The notes under the pieces are model-generated. The model was not told where the DNA came from, did not search any database, and was given only the letters and a program-made list of their open reading frames with translations. Of a DNA stretch of 64,000 nucleotides, positions 46,458 through 56,960 are shown in pieces. The translations under genes and the position numbers were made by a program. Origin of the DNA: Rutstroemia sp. NJR-2017a BVV2 (taxonomy: Eukaryota; Ascomycota; Leotiomycetes; Helotiales; Rutstroemiaceae); the NCBI GenBank assembly GCA_002946415.1, contig NJPS01000051.1, forward strand, positions 50,001-114,000, in the 5' to 3' direction. How positions within the stretch are numbered: the stretch's first letter is position 1; each line of letters starts with the position of its first letter.

Positions 46458-47437
46458 ATGAAGCATATGAAAATGCAATGGAGTTATCTCTTCACCCTTC
46501 CAATCCTTGCATTTGTGGCTTGGCAATACACAATCTCCGTCGTTAGATCTCGATTCCCCCAATTGCGCAACAAAAGTATCTGTTTACTGATAGCCCACCC
46601 CGACGATGAGGCCATGTTTTTTGCGCCGACGGTTCTGGCTCTCACACAACCTGAGCTGGGGAATCATGTCAAGATCCTGTGTCTGAGCAGCGGTGAGTAG
46701 CACGGTTTCCTGCGGGAATTGACCTGTATGCTGACACGGAGTAGGAGACGCAGACGGATTAGGAGAGACGAGGAAGAAAGAACTGGTGAAGAGCGGAATG
46801 GAATTGGGATTGCGGAAAGAGGAGGACGTTTTCGTCATTGAGAGCCCGTAAGTTCTGTACGGCCATCTGCAGGTTGGTCCCGCAGTGCTAATGTGTCTGG
46901 CAATCTAGAGACTTCCCAGATAGTATGAAAATTACCTGGGACAAACAGAAGATCGCCGACCTGCTCACCTCCGCCTTCGTACCATCCGCCTCGAAGAAAA
47001 AAGACAAAAACACCCCTCCCACCACCTCAATCGATATCCTAATCACCTTCGACGCGGGCGGTATATCCTCCCATCCGAACCACATCTCTCTCTACTATGG
47101 ATCGCGACAATTTATATCCTCCCTTCTGCGAGATCATTCGGGCTGGCAAAGTCCAGTGGACCTTTACACGCTGACGAGCATATCGATTTTCAGAAAATAC
47201 ACCTCGTTCGTGGATACATTTATGAGTCTGATATTTGCGGCATTTGGTGGGAGAGAAATAGGCGCACATCCAAGCCCTTTGCTGTTTATGAGCGGAATAG
47301 AGGAAGTGAGGATAGCGCAGAAGGCTATGACGACTGCACATAAGAGTCAAATGAGGTGGTTTAGGTGGGGTTGGATCGGACTATCAAGGTATATGTCTGT
47401 TAATGATTTGAAGTTGGAGAAAATAGGTAAGTCATAA
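46458..47437 (+). CDS. GPI12: GlcNAc-PI de-N-acetylase, GPI12/PIG-L (288 aa)
   Basis: Second step of GPI-anchor synthesis on the cytosolic face of the ER: removes acetate from GlcNAc-phosphatidylinositol. Exons 46458-46692, 46745-46847 and 46909-47437 join in phase. An N-terminal membrane segment (WSYLFTLPILAFVAWQYTI) anchors the enzyme. The metal site is ICLLIAHPDDEAMFFAPTVL (HPDDE), then KILCLSSG, spliced to DADGLGETRKKELVKSGMEL, and later DILITFDAGGISSHPNHIS, whose HPNH gives the other metal ligands. The C-terminus has HKSQMRWFRWGWIGLSRYM, typical of the family. The first of three close ATGs (46458) is chosen; ATGs at 46467 and 46473 are also possible. Confidence 0.92.
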
Positions 47438-47628
47438 CGAGCAGGAGACAAATGGTTGAAAGTGTAAGGTAAAACAAAAGGCGTTATATATTCTATAAGA
47501 ACAGCAATTTCGCACCAATTTCACGGCGATTCACAGCAATTTCATCGTTGCGGAGATATGATCAATATCCATGCGTTCAAATATATTACACGATCAATTA
47601 AAGTACACTATTAGTTATGCCTATCCCC

Positions 47629-48559
47629 TTAATCCATGATTCCAGCCTTTCCGTCACCGTCGGTATCCTTCTTTGGGTTCAATTTATCCATCAAGCTTGG
47701 CTTCTTGTGGGTCGTCGTGGAAGATGGGTGAGAATCGTGGGAAGTGGTGTGGTGAGCACCAGAGCCGATGGTTGAAGCACCTGCTCCAGCAATTGGTGCA
47801 GCACCGTGAGAACCGGTGTGATGTCCGTGTCTAGCATCCTCATGCTCAGTCAAGCTGGTGGAGCCCTTAGCACCAACACCACCGAGAGTTCCGCCAACAG
47901 ATCTTGGCTCGCCAGCGAAGGAATCGGAGCGCTCCTCACGACCCTCGAGGGATCCTCCTTTTGTTCTGAACTCGTCCATGGTGACTGGTGGAAGAGAGGT
48001 AGCTGCGTGGTGCTTGGCTTCATTTTGGTGGACTTCGTGGATTGGAATGGTGGTGTGCACGACGGATGGCTGGATTGTCTCCTTTTGCACGACGGGTTGG
48101 ATGGTCTCGTGGACGTGGTGGTGGACGTGCTCGCCAGCGACGGCAGCTCCGGCAGATGCGGTGTGCTGAGTCTCGCCAACAGTTCGAGTGTTCTTGAACT
48201 GGGCTTGCTCGGCAGCAAGACGCTCCTTGATGGAGTCATCATTTCCGTGCTTGATGTTGCGGTGCTCGACACCAACCATTCGGTGAGAATGCTCTTCGGG
48301 TAGAACTTCACGGTCCAAGACTGGTTGAACCGATGTGTGGTGGTGGTCCTGGTGGACCTCGCGGTCGATGGCGGTTTGTGCCTTTTCATGCTTCGTCTTG
48401 GTAACATGCTCGTTTACGACGGCTGGGTTGACATGCTACATGTGGTCAATACGAGTCTTTTCAAGTTTTTTATTAAAGCAGACATACCTCATGAACGGTA
48501 GTATCGTGCTTTCCGTCCCTGGTGAGGAAGTCACTAACAGCTGCCTTCGCGCGGTCCAT
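47629..48559 (-). CDS. His-rich hydrophilic protein ending in an EF-hand-like loop (292 aa)
   Basis: Exons 48559-48488 and 48435-47629. The start MDRAKAAVSDFLTRDGKHD is amphipathic. The body has no membrane segment or signal peptide and is rich in His, Glu, Gln and Val, with pattern repeats such as EHVHHHVHETIQPVVQKETI and HTTIPIHEVHQNEAKHH. TLGGVGAKGSTSLTEHEDAR and SSTTTHKKPSLMDKLNPKKD come near the end. The last 12 residues DTDGDGKAGIMD fit a single calcium-loop pattern (D at 1, 3, 5 and 12, G at 6). Similar proteins, sometimes labelled allergen-like, are common in filamentous fungi; a stress-protective (LEA-like) role is suggested by composition only. Confidence 0.8.
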
Positions 48560-49873
48560 TGTGAAATATATTTAAGGCTTTGAGTGGGTTTTGGTGGTAT
48601 TGGTAAGTGTTGGAGATGAAAGCTTGTTCTTGAGGGTTCGAGTGTGAAGATATGATGAAGTGTTGATACAGCGAGGGATGGAGGTATGCTTATTATACTA
48701 AAGGAGGTTCGAAATAGACCCTCGATGCCCCGCATCCGTCACTACATCATCGATGACGGAACGCATCTCCTAGAGAAGAGCTCTGCCTTGGTTGTTCTGA
48801 ATGTTTAAGGTTGTAGTGGTTGTAGCATAGTGGTTGTAGTTAGCATCAAGTGGCGGTGCATCATCGATACTACTGCAGATGCTAGACAGTAGTTAGGAGT
48901 AATTGCAGCTATAGAGTTGCTCTATACTACCAGGCGTACCTAGCTGCTAGCATCTAGTGGTGCTATCATGGTGCTATCATGGTGCTATCAGAACAGTAAG
49001 GGAGAGAAAAGATGTGGGCATGTGGTAGGGGGAGGGTAAGTAGTGAGTTTCCAATGACGAATGTGCCAGCAAGTGTCCAATTGAAGCACTAGTCCATCCA
49101 TGAGCTCCTCCCATCAGGACAATCCGCACCAATGCGTTTGCCAAAGTTACATAATTGGTATAAGCAAATGAGCTACGGTGACAGATCTCCCAATTCGTCG
49201 ATACCGGGAAATGGGGGACGTGGCCGGCGATCTGAATGGAGTAAGAGAAAAAAGCGGGCAAATAAGCTACTGCGGATAGTTACCAGCTGAAATCATGGAT
49301 AAGTGGATTGCAGTGGAAAGCAAGGAGCAGCAGCAGGAACATGGAATGGACACGGGAAGGGGAAGCAACAAGCTTAACACATGTCTCTTTAGTCGCTGCA
49401 GATGTTACAGATCGGATCGACGTCGAGGTGAATCACTCATCCACTAATCCACCTGCACCACCCCACTGTAAACAGTGTGAGCGGGACAAGAGGCAAGCGA
49501 GGAGAGAGGGAAAGGTGCGAATTTGATAGGGTTAGTGAGGTTGAGTTATGGAAAACCTACAATTGCATCATCGGATGCGGGAAACGTGGAGCACCAGTGA
49601 TACATATGATGCAGGCACTGCAGGCACTGCGGGCGCAACACGGGATGTCCTGTACGAAGTACAGAGCCAAGGCCTCACCCCACTCGGGCCATGTCACTGC
49701 TCAGCATCCATTAGGTGATGATGATCGAAGCCGCAATGCCGCTGGCCATGCGTGGGTGGCTGGTGAAGGAAGGCAACTTACGAAGGAATTGTAGGAGATG
49801 CAGCGCTTGAATGCTAATACTTACAAAGTAGTATTTGTGCCAATACTTCTGCTGCGGGTACGCAAATCATCCG
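48560..49873. other. Gene-poor region with short tandem repeats
   Basis: Contains the promoter of the His-rich gene at the left. An 11-bp repeat (GGTGCTATCAT, three units) lies at 48959-48991. Short frames at 48977-49261 and 49308-49794 carry no family signature. Confidence 0.45.
48959..48991 (+). repeat. 11-bp tandem repeat, three units
   Basis: GGTGCTATCAT is repeated three times, with the last base changed in unit 3. Related GGTGC words occur just upstream (48850-48960). Confidence 0.85.
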
Positions 49874-50550
49874 ATGCATGCCCTGGTAGAGCAGAGTCCA
49901 GAGTCATCCAGAGTCCAGACCCAGCGGACCAGGCACCCACTCGCCCACTCGCCCACTCACCCACTGCACCCAAAGAAATATTCGGTATTGCAACCTTACT
50001 GTACTTCCGTACGCACGCCTAATTCGGAGCTCGGTGCTGCGAACAAGATCTCCACACCCTCCAAATCAAGAAATGGACGTTCAAAAAAGGTCGACATCGA
50101 CATCAAAGACGTCAGCAATCACGACTTTCCCGATAGTTCAATTTTACAAGCTCATTCCTACGCTTATGGAGATTCAATAGCGTCAAAGCCACCTAGCCGA
50201 GGCTCATATTCTGTAACCAGCAGTCGATATAATAAAAGCCTCTCGATCATCCTGCTAAACAAAACCCTACCTTCTATCCCACCAACAATGTTCAGATAAA
50301 TCAACGGCTGGCGCAGGCGGTCGCAGTCGCGGTCGCTGAAGTTCTCACAAAGGATAAGTCATCAAGATTTAATGATTTAGGGAACGTGTCTGCCGAGATT
50401 CTCAGTCTTCCTTCTCGGCGCCGCACAGAGAATGATGCGGTAGATCGCGAACGGCATGCCCATGATGGGCAGATATCAGGAGGAAGAAAAAGCACTTTAC
50501 GGCTTACATGCTCATTCACAATCAGGTCGGCTTTCCCATTCAGTCGCTGA
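49874..50550 (+). CDS. Possible two-exon hypothetical protein (197 aa)
   Basis: An open frame (49874-50212) gains coding-like composition from about 50030 (SKSRNGRSKKVDIDIKDVSN, then PDSSILQAHSYAYGDSIASK). It meets a plausible intron 50213-50295 with GTAACC, a GCTAAAC branch site and TTCAG. Splicing is in phase to exon 2 (50296-50550), which reads INQRLAQAVAVAVAEVLTKD, then SSRFNDLGNVSAEILSLPSR and RRTENDAVDRERHAHDGQIS. The second exon has a good amphipathic helix. No family is recognised. The N-terminal 50 residues look like read-through of a Thr/Pro-rich repeat (CCCACTCG units near 49936-49970), so the real start may be later or on an unseen exon, and the 3' end may continue past a further intron. 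Confidence 0.33.
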
Positions 50551-51790
50551 AAGAAATTGTCATCGCGAAGTGTGGTAACGCCGAATCCTCGATGCCCTAC
50601 AACCAGCGCTATCACACCTGCTCGTCCTCTTCCTCTTGTAACGATTCCTCGATCGTACGACTCGAGTCTGCCATCACCATGGGCTCTTTTTACTCCCTCC
50701 TACCACTTTTCAAACTGCAAGCATCGCATATCGGCATCTCAGAAATACATAAAGACATAACAGCAAAGGGGAACTGCTGCTGCCGGAGTTGGAAGCTATG
50801 AGGACGATGTCGCAAACCGAAATTTAGCCCAAAGCTATCGAGCTACCAATTTACCAATTGGATCTGAATAACCCCCGATGCAGTTGTTTGAAATCAATCT
50901 ACCATTATGTGGCAGAAATTGAAGCCCCGAACATTCTGGGATGGGATCTTTGCGACAGGCACTGCGCAACAGCGAGGATGATAGAAGATCTTACGCATTG
51001 GACTTCGTCCAGAAGCATGATTCTACATTTGACCTGTATCATAATATCCGGTATTTGTAGTATCCACTAACCAGACATAGTACAATGCCTCTCAGGCTCT
51101 CTTATAGTTCGTGCTGGTTGTTTTCCCAAAAGACGAATAAGTCCTGGCTCCCAGCCTTCAGTCTGCGAGTTTCAAGCGTCCTCTATTCCCATCGCCGTCA
51201 GTAGAAAAAACAGGCCGATTTAGGACAATATATTGCAGCTGGTTACTATTATCAGACAAATATTGTAAATACTCTAAGATATTATAATATTTTCATTGTC
51301 CAAATGTCTTTTGGGTAATATTGTCGGCCTGTTATTTCTGACCCGGAGAGATGTTGTAGCTAGTAAATAGATTATTCCCGCTCTAAAGCCAGTCTGCCTT
51401 GAGATCTACTTCCGTACAGTGTACTCTACTTATATGAGTAATTCCTTATCAAGTTTGCGCAGGCGCTCGAACGTCATAATGTATCTTCCCCAGTCGCCTT
51501 TCTGATTTGTCTATCCAGTCCATGTTTCCCACTCGAGTTAAATTGTACACGCAATAATTGCAAATGAGCAGTCATTCAATGACGCCGTTAACGTCTGTCA
51601 GGTTGGAAAGTGCAAGGGGCTTGAGGAAGTCGGTATATATGGTTATGAACTTGCCTATCTATATTTCATTGCACGGTGTGAATCTACCAAAAATTGAAGG
51701 ACAACAACCTACCAAACAGAAATATAAGAGACACTTTACCAAAAGCCAACAACTTCACGCCTGGGCCTTAAACCGACAACTACGTTCACG
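50551..51790. other. Gene-poor region holding a MITE-like inverted repeat
   Basis: Short frames at 50557-50801 and 50858-51070 are not supported. An AT-rich core flanked by 16-bp inverted repeats lies at 51203-51339. The promoter of the first Cys-tail gene is at the right. Confidence 0.45.
51203..51339. mobile_element. Short inverted-repeat element, MITE candidate (137 bp)
   Basis: The left end AGAAAAAACAGGCCGA and the reverse complement of the right end (AGAAATAACAGGCCGA) agree at 15 of 16 bases. Further inside, both ends contain an ACAATAT word. The core is strongly AT-rich with no coding potential. Size, terminal repeats and AT-rich core suit a non-autonomous DNA transposon remnant; a structured 3' end or terminator hairpin is the alternative. 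No clear target-site duplication is seen. Confidence 0.42.
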
Positions 51791-52109
51791 ATGAACACCC
51801 AAGAAATTCGACGACCACCTAGCGCACACCAGGACATGACGGCCGTCCCATTAGAGGAGCAAGGTCCACCAACGCTGCAAGTCCTACAGCCGGTAAGAAC
51901 CATCTGTTCCTGATCGCCTTCATTCTCACCAAGGCCTTTGCCTAAACTCTCCAGAGACACTCTACTGACCTGCATTTGTACACCAGCGTCCGATCAACGA
52001 GCCCATGACCGCCACTCAAATCCGCGGCGGCAGAGGAGACGCCGGAGGCATCTGCTGCGGGCTGTGCGCCGGGCTGGCATGTTTCGAGTGTTGCGAGCTG
52101 TGCTGCTAG
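51791..52109 (+). CDS. Small protein with Cys-rich C-terminal tail, copy 1 (74 aa)
   Basis: Exon 1 (51791-51892) encodes MNTQEIRRPPSAHQDMTAVP and a Pro/Gln-rich stretch. A GTAAGA intron follows, and exon 2 (51987-52109) encodes RPINEPMTATQIRGGRGDAG, then GICCGLCAGLACFECCELCC and the stop. Eight cysteines lie in the last 19 residues with hydrophobic spacing, and there is no signal peptide. This fits the CYSTM-type layout: disordered N-terminus plus a short Cys-rich, membrane-associating, probably palmitoylated tail. That class is tied to stress tolerance in yeast and plants; assignment is by resemblance. It lies 965 bp from a second copy with the same exon structure and tail. Confidence 0.78.
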
Positions 52110-53074
52110 ATTGTTGAACTGCGTCGTGCGTACGTCAATCAATCTGGGTATGCGATCTTCAAGGCACGGTTTTGCAGAGCCGGGTCGGTTCATGCATCTA
52201 CAACACCAGTCCTGCGAATGGCGAGTTGAGCGCATAGCATAATTGAGATTGAGATGCGAGGGTGGATATTTCTTTGTTTCTGGGAAGGCGTGGCAGGGCA
52301 TGATAACACTCCATTTTTTAAGCTTCGGGTGAGGATGGTGTTGCTTGCAAGCCGGCAAGGAAATAGTCAGGCGATTTCGGCACGCAAAGTGCCGACACAG
52401 CCGTTTACAATGTCGTCCAAAGAGCAAAGAGCTTTAGGGACGACGACGAGCATTGTTTCAAGGTCGTGGTGGAATACATAATAAGAAAGGTCTATAGTTC
52501 TACCTCTCCATTTTCCCACGTCTTACGAAGTATACCATCTTGCACTCAACATGGCGACACCCCACTTCGCAGTTCATCTCAAGCCTTCCCAACCATCTCG
52601 TCAGCTCTACCCCACACTTCGCCCAGCATTCCCCTCCCAAACATCCATCTGACCACCATCACGCCCATGCACATCTCACCCATCGACACAATCCCAAACC
52701 TTGCCATTCAAATCCGATTTAAAGCCGTGCATGTCTCGCAGACTCGTTCACGAGGATAAGGCTGCCAAGAGATCAACGCCCAAGTCGGATCTCCTCTCCG
52801 GGTATGTATACGTAAAGTTATACGAATACTCAAAAGGTAAGACGCACCCTAACCTTATATAAAATCAGACCACTCTGATTGCAGTGAATTTGGTTTTTAT
52901 TTCGTCTCTCTTATGCTTGCTTGCCTCTCCCACACCCAACTCCTCTTCCTCCCATCCCTCAAATCCTTTCTATCATCATCCAACTCCACGCCGCGGAATC
53001 AATCACCTTAGCCCTATCCCAACTCAACTCAACTCAACTCTGCTGCCACCTCATCAACACAAAAGAAACCAAAC
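52110..53074. other. Region between the two Cys-tail genes
   Basis: Contains the 3' end of copy 1 and the promoter of copy 2. C-rich, pyrimidine-rich strand bias is strong at 52540-53070, including four AACTC units at 53021-53040, typical of a fungal promoter or leader. No gene is seen. Confidence 0.45.
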
Positions 53075-53513
53075 ATGACCAACGAAACCCCAACCAACCC
53101 TCGCACTACCCTTCACCCAGCTCTTATCCGCCAACCACCCGCTACACACGCCATGGCGCAACAACAGGCCGATCCGAAAGCTAGTTGGGACTTCGAGTAC
53201 GAAGAACCAGTATGTTTTTTTGTTTCCTTTTCGCCATCTCACTCCCTTCCCTTGTCTCTATCCCCGCCGTCCAACCCCCTCACCCCAACCCCTTCCATTC
53301 AAACCCCAAGACATCCATAAATCCGCGCACACAAACAAAAACTAACCACACCAAATAAAGGCCAAGAAAGCACCCATGAGCCTCTCCCGCACGACGAGCT
53401 CCGACTTGGTCACGGATGATAAAGTACATACACGAGGGGGTGACAAGGGGGGATTGTGCTGTGGGATTTGCGCTGGTTTGGCGTGCTTTGAATGTTTGGA
53501 GTGTTGCTGTTAG
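53075..53513 (+). CDS. Small protein with Cys-rich C-terminal tail, copy 2 (95 or 69 aa)
   Basis: Exon 1 is 53075-53209 and exon 2 is 53361-53513, joined in phase 0 as in copy 1. Two in-frame starts are possible: 53075 (95 aa) or 53153 in GCCATGG context (69 aa, MAQQQADPKASWDFEYEEP), and the second gives a size like copy 1. Exon 2 starts AKKAPMSLSRTTSSDLVTDD and ends GGDKGGLCCGICAGLACFEC then LECCC. The tail shares G-D-x-G-G-x-C-C-G-x-C-A-G-L-A-C-F-E-C with copy 1, while the N-terminal halves differ. Intron position, phase and neighbour position indicate tandem duplication followed by N-terminal divergence. No signal peptide; role unknown, probably membrane-associated. Confidence 0.8.
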
Positions 53514-56059
53514 GAAAGTTGTCGGATGGGCGAGCTGTTAGGGAAGTCGTTGGGTGGGCGAGCTGTATAGGGGATGGCATATGTTTAAGTTGTGGAGAAG
53601 AATGGGGATGGGATGGTGGGGTTAAGAGAAGGTATGGATGGCGTGGAATATGGAGCTTCACTGGGTGGTTTGGGTTACGGTCTGGTTCATTTCACGGTCA
53701 CTCATTTGGACGAGGAAGGCTTTTTATGAGTTTATGAATTTGGGTTTGGATGTATTTGGGAGAGTTGAGTGGAATATGACTTTTTTTATCCAGTTTTTTT
53801 TCTTTGCCTAACTTTCTTTCCATCCTGGGACGTCGTTGAATTTGTTGAGATCAACCAGTGGGAGAAGCGGATGTTGAAATCCTAGACGGGGGAAATGACA
53901 TGTTTCACAGAGGATTCTTGAGTCCACTCTTCTTCTCTCCAAGAGCTCTCCTTGCTCTTCTGTGCTTGCGTCATGCGTAAAGTCCGAATCCTCATTCAAT
54001 CTCTAAATGGGGACACTCCCCTCGACAAACTGGGAGCCCTTTTAAGAATTTGTTAGTGGCTGCACATTGCCATTGTTACCTGGCTACCGAAGCTGTTTGT
54101 CTGCTCGATGCGATAACGAACGAAACCTCGATCTGCTAAATAGCGAGGCTAGCTTTGGCTAATCGCTGATTTCTTAGAAAGACAACTCGCTCAAGTCGAT
54201 GGAAGTTTGAGGCAATGACAGTTCTGTGATGTCCTTGGATGTTCTGGGTCGCACACGCGCTACACCGGCGCTAAGGGAAAGATCGGATCATTTTTCTTTC
54301 TTGGTTGTGTTTTTGCACTAGTATCTATCGGCATACTTGCTGAGAGGAGGGAACTTCTCCTACAGAATGAATCGCACGCGCGCCAAACTGGCGCTGAGGG
54401 AAAGACTAGGCCATTTTCTTGATTGCGTTTCAACACTAGTATCAATCAAAGTAGGTCCTGAGAGGAGGGAACCGCTCCTACAGAGCGAACAGCTAACGTG
54501 CTGTTGATCGGACAGAGGAGATGTTGTTTCAGATACCGGTATCGAGGTCTATCTTGGAGGAGAACTTGCATTCGTATCACACTGGTCAAACACTGGTCGA
54601 GAATTGGTGAGAGCGCAAGCATTCTTCCATTATGACCGGAAATCCCAGGAAGCAGGCCCGGTGCCGCCAATCGGAGAGTTCAAAGGGAGGCTTCCGTTAG
54701 TTTTGGTCTAATGATGCTGAAGTTCGTCTAGGTGACATTTCTTAAGTGAAGGAAGTGAGCCTTTGTGGAGTACTCTAGAACTTGAGAGTAACTTAAACAC
54801 TTCGGGGCGATGAGAATTATATCATGTTTGATTCCCCATGAGTGGTATCCGCCATGACGGGGCTCGATGCTCACTTGTCGCTAGACTAGGTGGTGAGTCC
54901 TGGATGAATAAATGTCTGGTGATTGAGTTTGCTGTGACTCTATTTCTTGAGCAAGCATATACCTACTGATTATATGCTCCTTTCGAGTTTTAACCTGCTA
55001 TTCACTTGGTCGGACCTTTGAAATAGGTAGGTAAGTGACAGAGACCACTTCATGTGTGATCAAACATCCCTTTTGCTCGTCCACATGTAGAGTCTTTCCT
55101 CCTCCCAAGAACTGCTCCTTGATACCAGTGTGGCACCCTCCCAGGAATAGCCTTCGCAACTTCAATGCCGTTGCGAAGTTGTTGCACTCTGTGTTTGGGA
55201 ACAGTTGTACCAATGGATAGCAAAAGGATGCGTGGCATATAAAAATAGGAACCCACATGGATTCACGCATGTTCTCAGTGATGGTGGGTGCGAGAAGAGC
55301 AAAGGACAAACACGAGCATGACCTAGTCAAGGCAAGAGAGGTTATGCCATGAGCACTTGCAAGAAGTGCGAACAGCTAATGACCACATGCGTGGCTTCAC
55401 GCTCGTGCTCCTGTGCAGGTCAACCTGTATACTCTTCCAGGCTTGGGTGTACTTGGACGTATTCAATCGGCGCTGAACATACATTTATAGAAGCATACTA
55501 TAGAGGATGATACAAGCCTTGAGCCATCATCCATCGTCTTACAGACCTTTTCGGCAATGAACCGGACTTTTTACATTTTCATATATCTCACGTGCAAAAA
55601 AGTAGCTTTGTAAGCTCTTTCAGAGTGGGCGAGAGAGTTGTAGGAGCGAGGAAATGTCATTCACCGACGTAAAGCGAAGTGAGTACACTTTTGATAACGA
55701 TACCGTCGCTGCGGAATCGCATGGTTTTAAGGAAATTGCTTGCGGATGTAACTTACCAGTACTTGAAACTATTAAGTAAGTGGTCGCCTGTCCGTAACTG
55801 ACCGCGTTCGGCGTGAATATGGATGAGGCAAAAAATGTGGCGCTCCTCTCATGGGTGTGATGCCTCAATCTTAGGGCAACAGCACCAAAAATAAACGAGG
55901 GTTGTCTCCCACACAAACCCTTTCGAAATCCAATTGAGGTTAGGTTAGTGCAGCGCAAAATATTCGAGTGGTAAGCCGAACACATTCGAGATCTCACGAC
56001 GTCGACAACTTGTAAATTCAACCATCACCGCCAACTTCAAATAGTCAGCCATCGCCATC
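53514..56059. other. Gene-poor region of 2.5 kb with a tandem duplication
   Basis: No gene is supported on either strand. The main structure is a two-copy 120-bp tandem repeat at 54249-54490. The right end (about 55600-56059) is the RPS5 promoter and leader; a frame on the minus strand there is a shadow. Confidence 0.45.
54249..54490. repeat. Imperfect tandem duplication, two units of about 120 bp
   Basis: Unit 1 (54249-54371) and unit 2 (54372-54490) share, in the same order, TCGCAC(A)CGCG, GGCGCT(A/G)AGGGAAAGA, CACTAGTATC, CTGAGAGGAGGGAAC and CTCCTACAGA. Blocks are separated by diverged sequence and small indels. No coding frame is conserved between units. Confidence 0.8.
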
Positions 56060-56960
56060 ATGTCTGACGGAGAAGTCGAAGTCGAGGCCGTCTCTGGCTA
56101 CCAAGTTCTGCCAAAGGAGGTTGTTGAGGAAATTGGAAGCATCAAGGTACGAATTGGATTCTACCAAATTGGACAATCTGGAGTTTGAGAAATATTGAGG
56201 CTGATGACGATGGCTTATAGCTCTTCAACAAATGGAGTTACGAGGATGTTGAGATCCGTGATATCTCCTTGACGTAAGATCTCCCAATGCGATACAGTTC
56301 ATATGATGATTCGAGCGAGGACCTTCCATAACTGCTTTTTGCGACGAGGGGCATTGGTTCTGCAGAGGGAACATTTGGGCTAACGCGAAAGTCTTCTGTA
56401 GCGACTATATCCAAATCAGAGCACCAGTGTACATCTCTCACTCCGCCGGCCGATATGCCCAAAAGAGATTCAGAAAGGCACAATGCCCAATCATCGAGCG
56501 TCTTACCAACTCTTTGATGATGAACGGTCGTAACAACGGAAAGAAGCTCATGGCTGTCCGCATCGTCGCACACGCCTTCGAGATCGTATGTTCAAAACGC
56601 AATCATTTCGTCATTTACTGCTCTAACGAGTCTTTTCTCTAGATCCACATCATGACCGACCAAAACCCAATCCAAGTCGCCGTTGACGCTATCGTCAACT
56701 GTGGTCCTCGCGAAGACAGCACCCGTATCGGATCCGCCGGTACCGTCCGTCGTCAAGCCGTCGATGTCTCCCCTCTCCGCCGTGTCAACCAAGCCATCGC
56801 TCTCCTCACCATCGGTGCCCGTGAAGCTTCATTCAGAAACGTCAAGTCGATTGCTGAGTGCTTGGCTGAAGAATTGATCAACGCTGCTAAGGGAAGCAGT
56901 AACTCCTACGCCATCAAGAAGAAGGATGAGTTGGAGCGTGTCGCCAAGAGCAATCGGTAA
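56060..56960 (+). CDS. RPS5: 40S ribosomal protein S5 (uS7), 213 aa
   Basis: Component of the small subunit head, near the mRNA exit channel. Four exons in phase: 56060-56146, 56221-56273, 56402-56585 and 56643-56960. Exon content runs [54 protein letters not shown] then [20 protein letters not shown], and [19 protein letters not shown] with [20 protein letters not shown] and [20 protein letters not shown], ending [10 protein letters not shown]. This is a full-length, highly conserved match. Codon choice is strongly C-ending, as expected for a highly expressed gene. The leader contains GGTTAGGTTAG at 55938-55948, possibly a promoter element. Confidence 0.97.

Noticed and set aside
47806..48407. 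165- and 185-codon frames overlapping the His-rich gene
   Set aside because: Shadows caused by biased codon use of the His-rich protein, which is supported by its intron and family-like sequence.
56147..56401. Possible box C/D snoRNA in RPS5 introns (TGATGA words in both introns)
   Set aside because: No D box (CTGA) at a fitting distance and no terminal stem.
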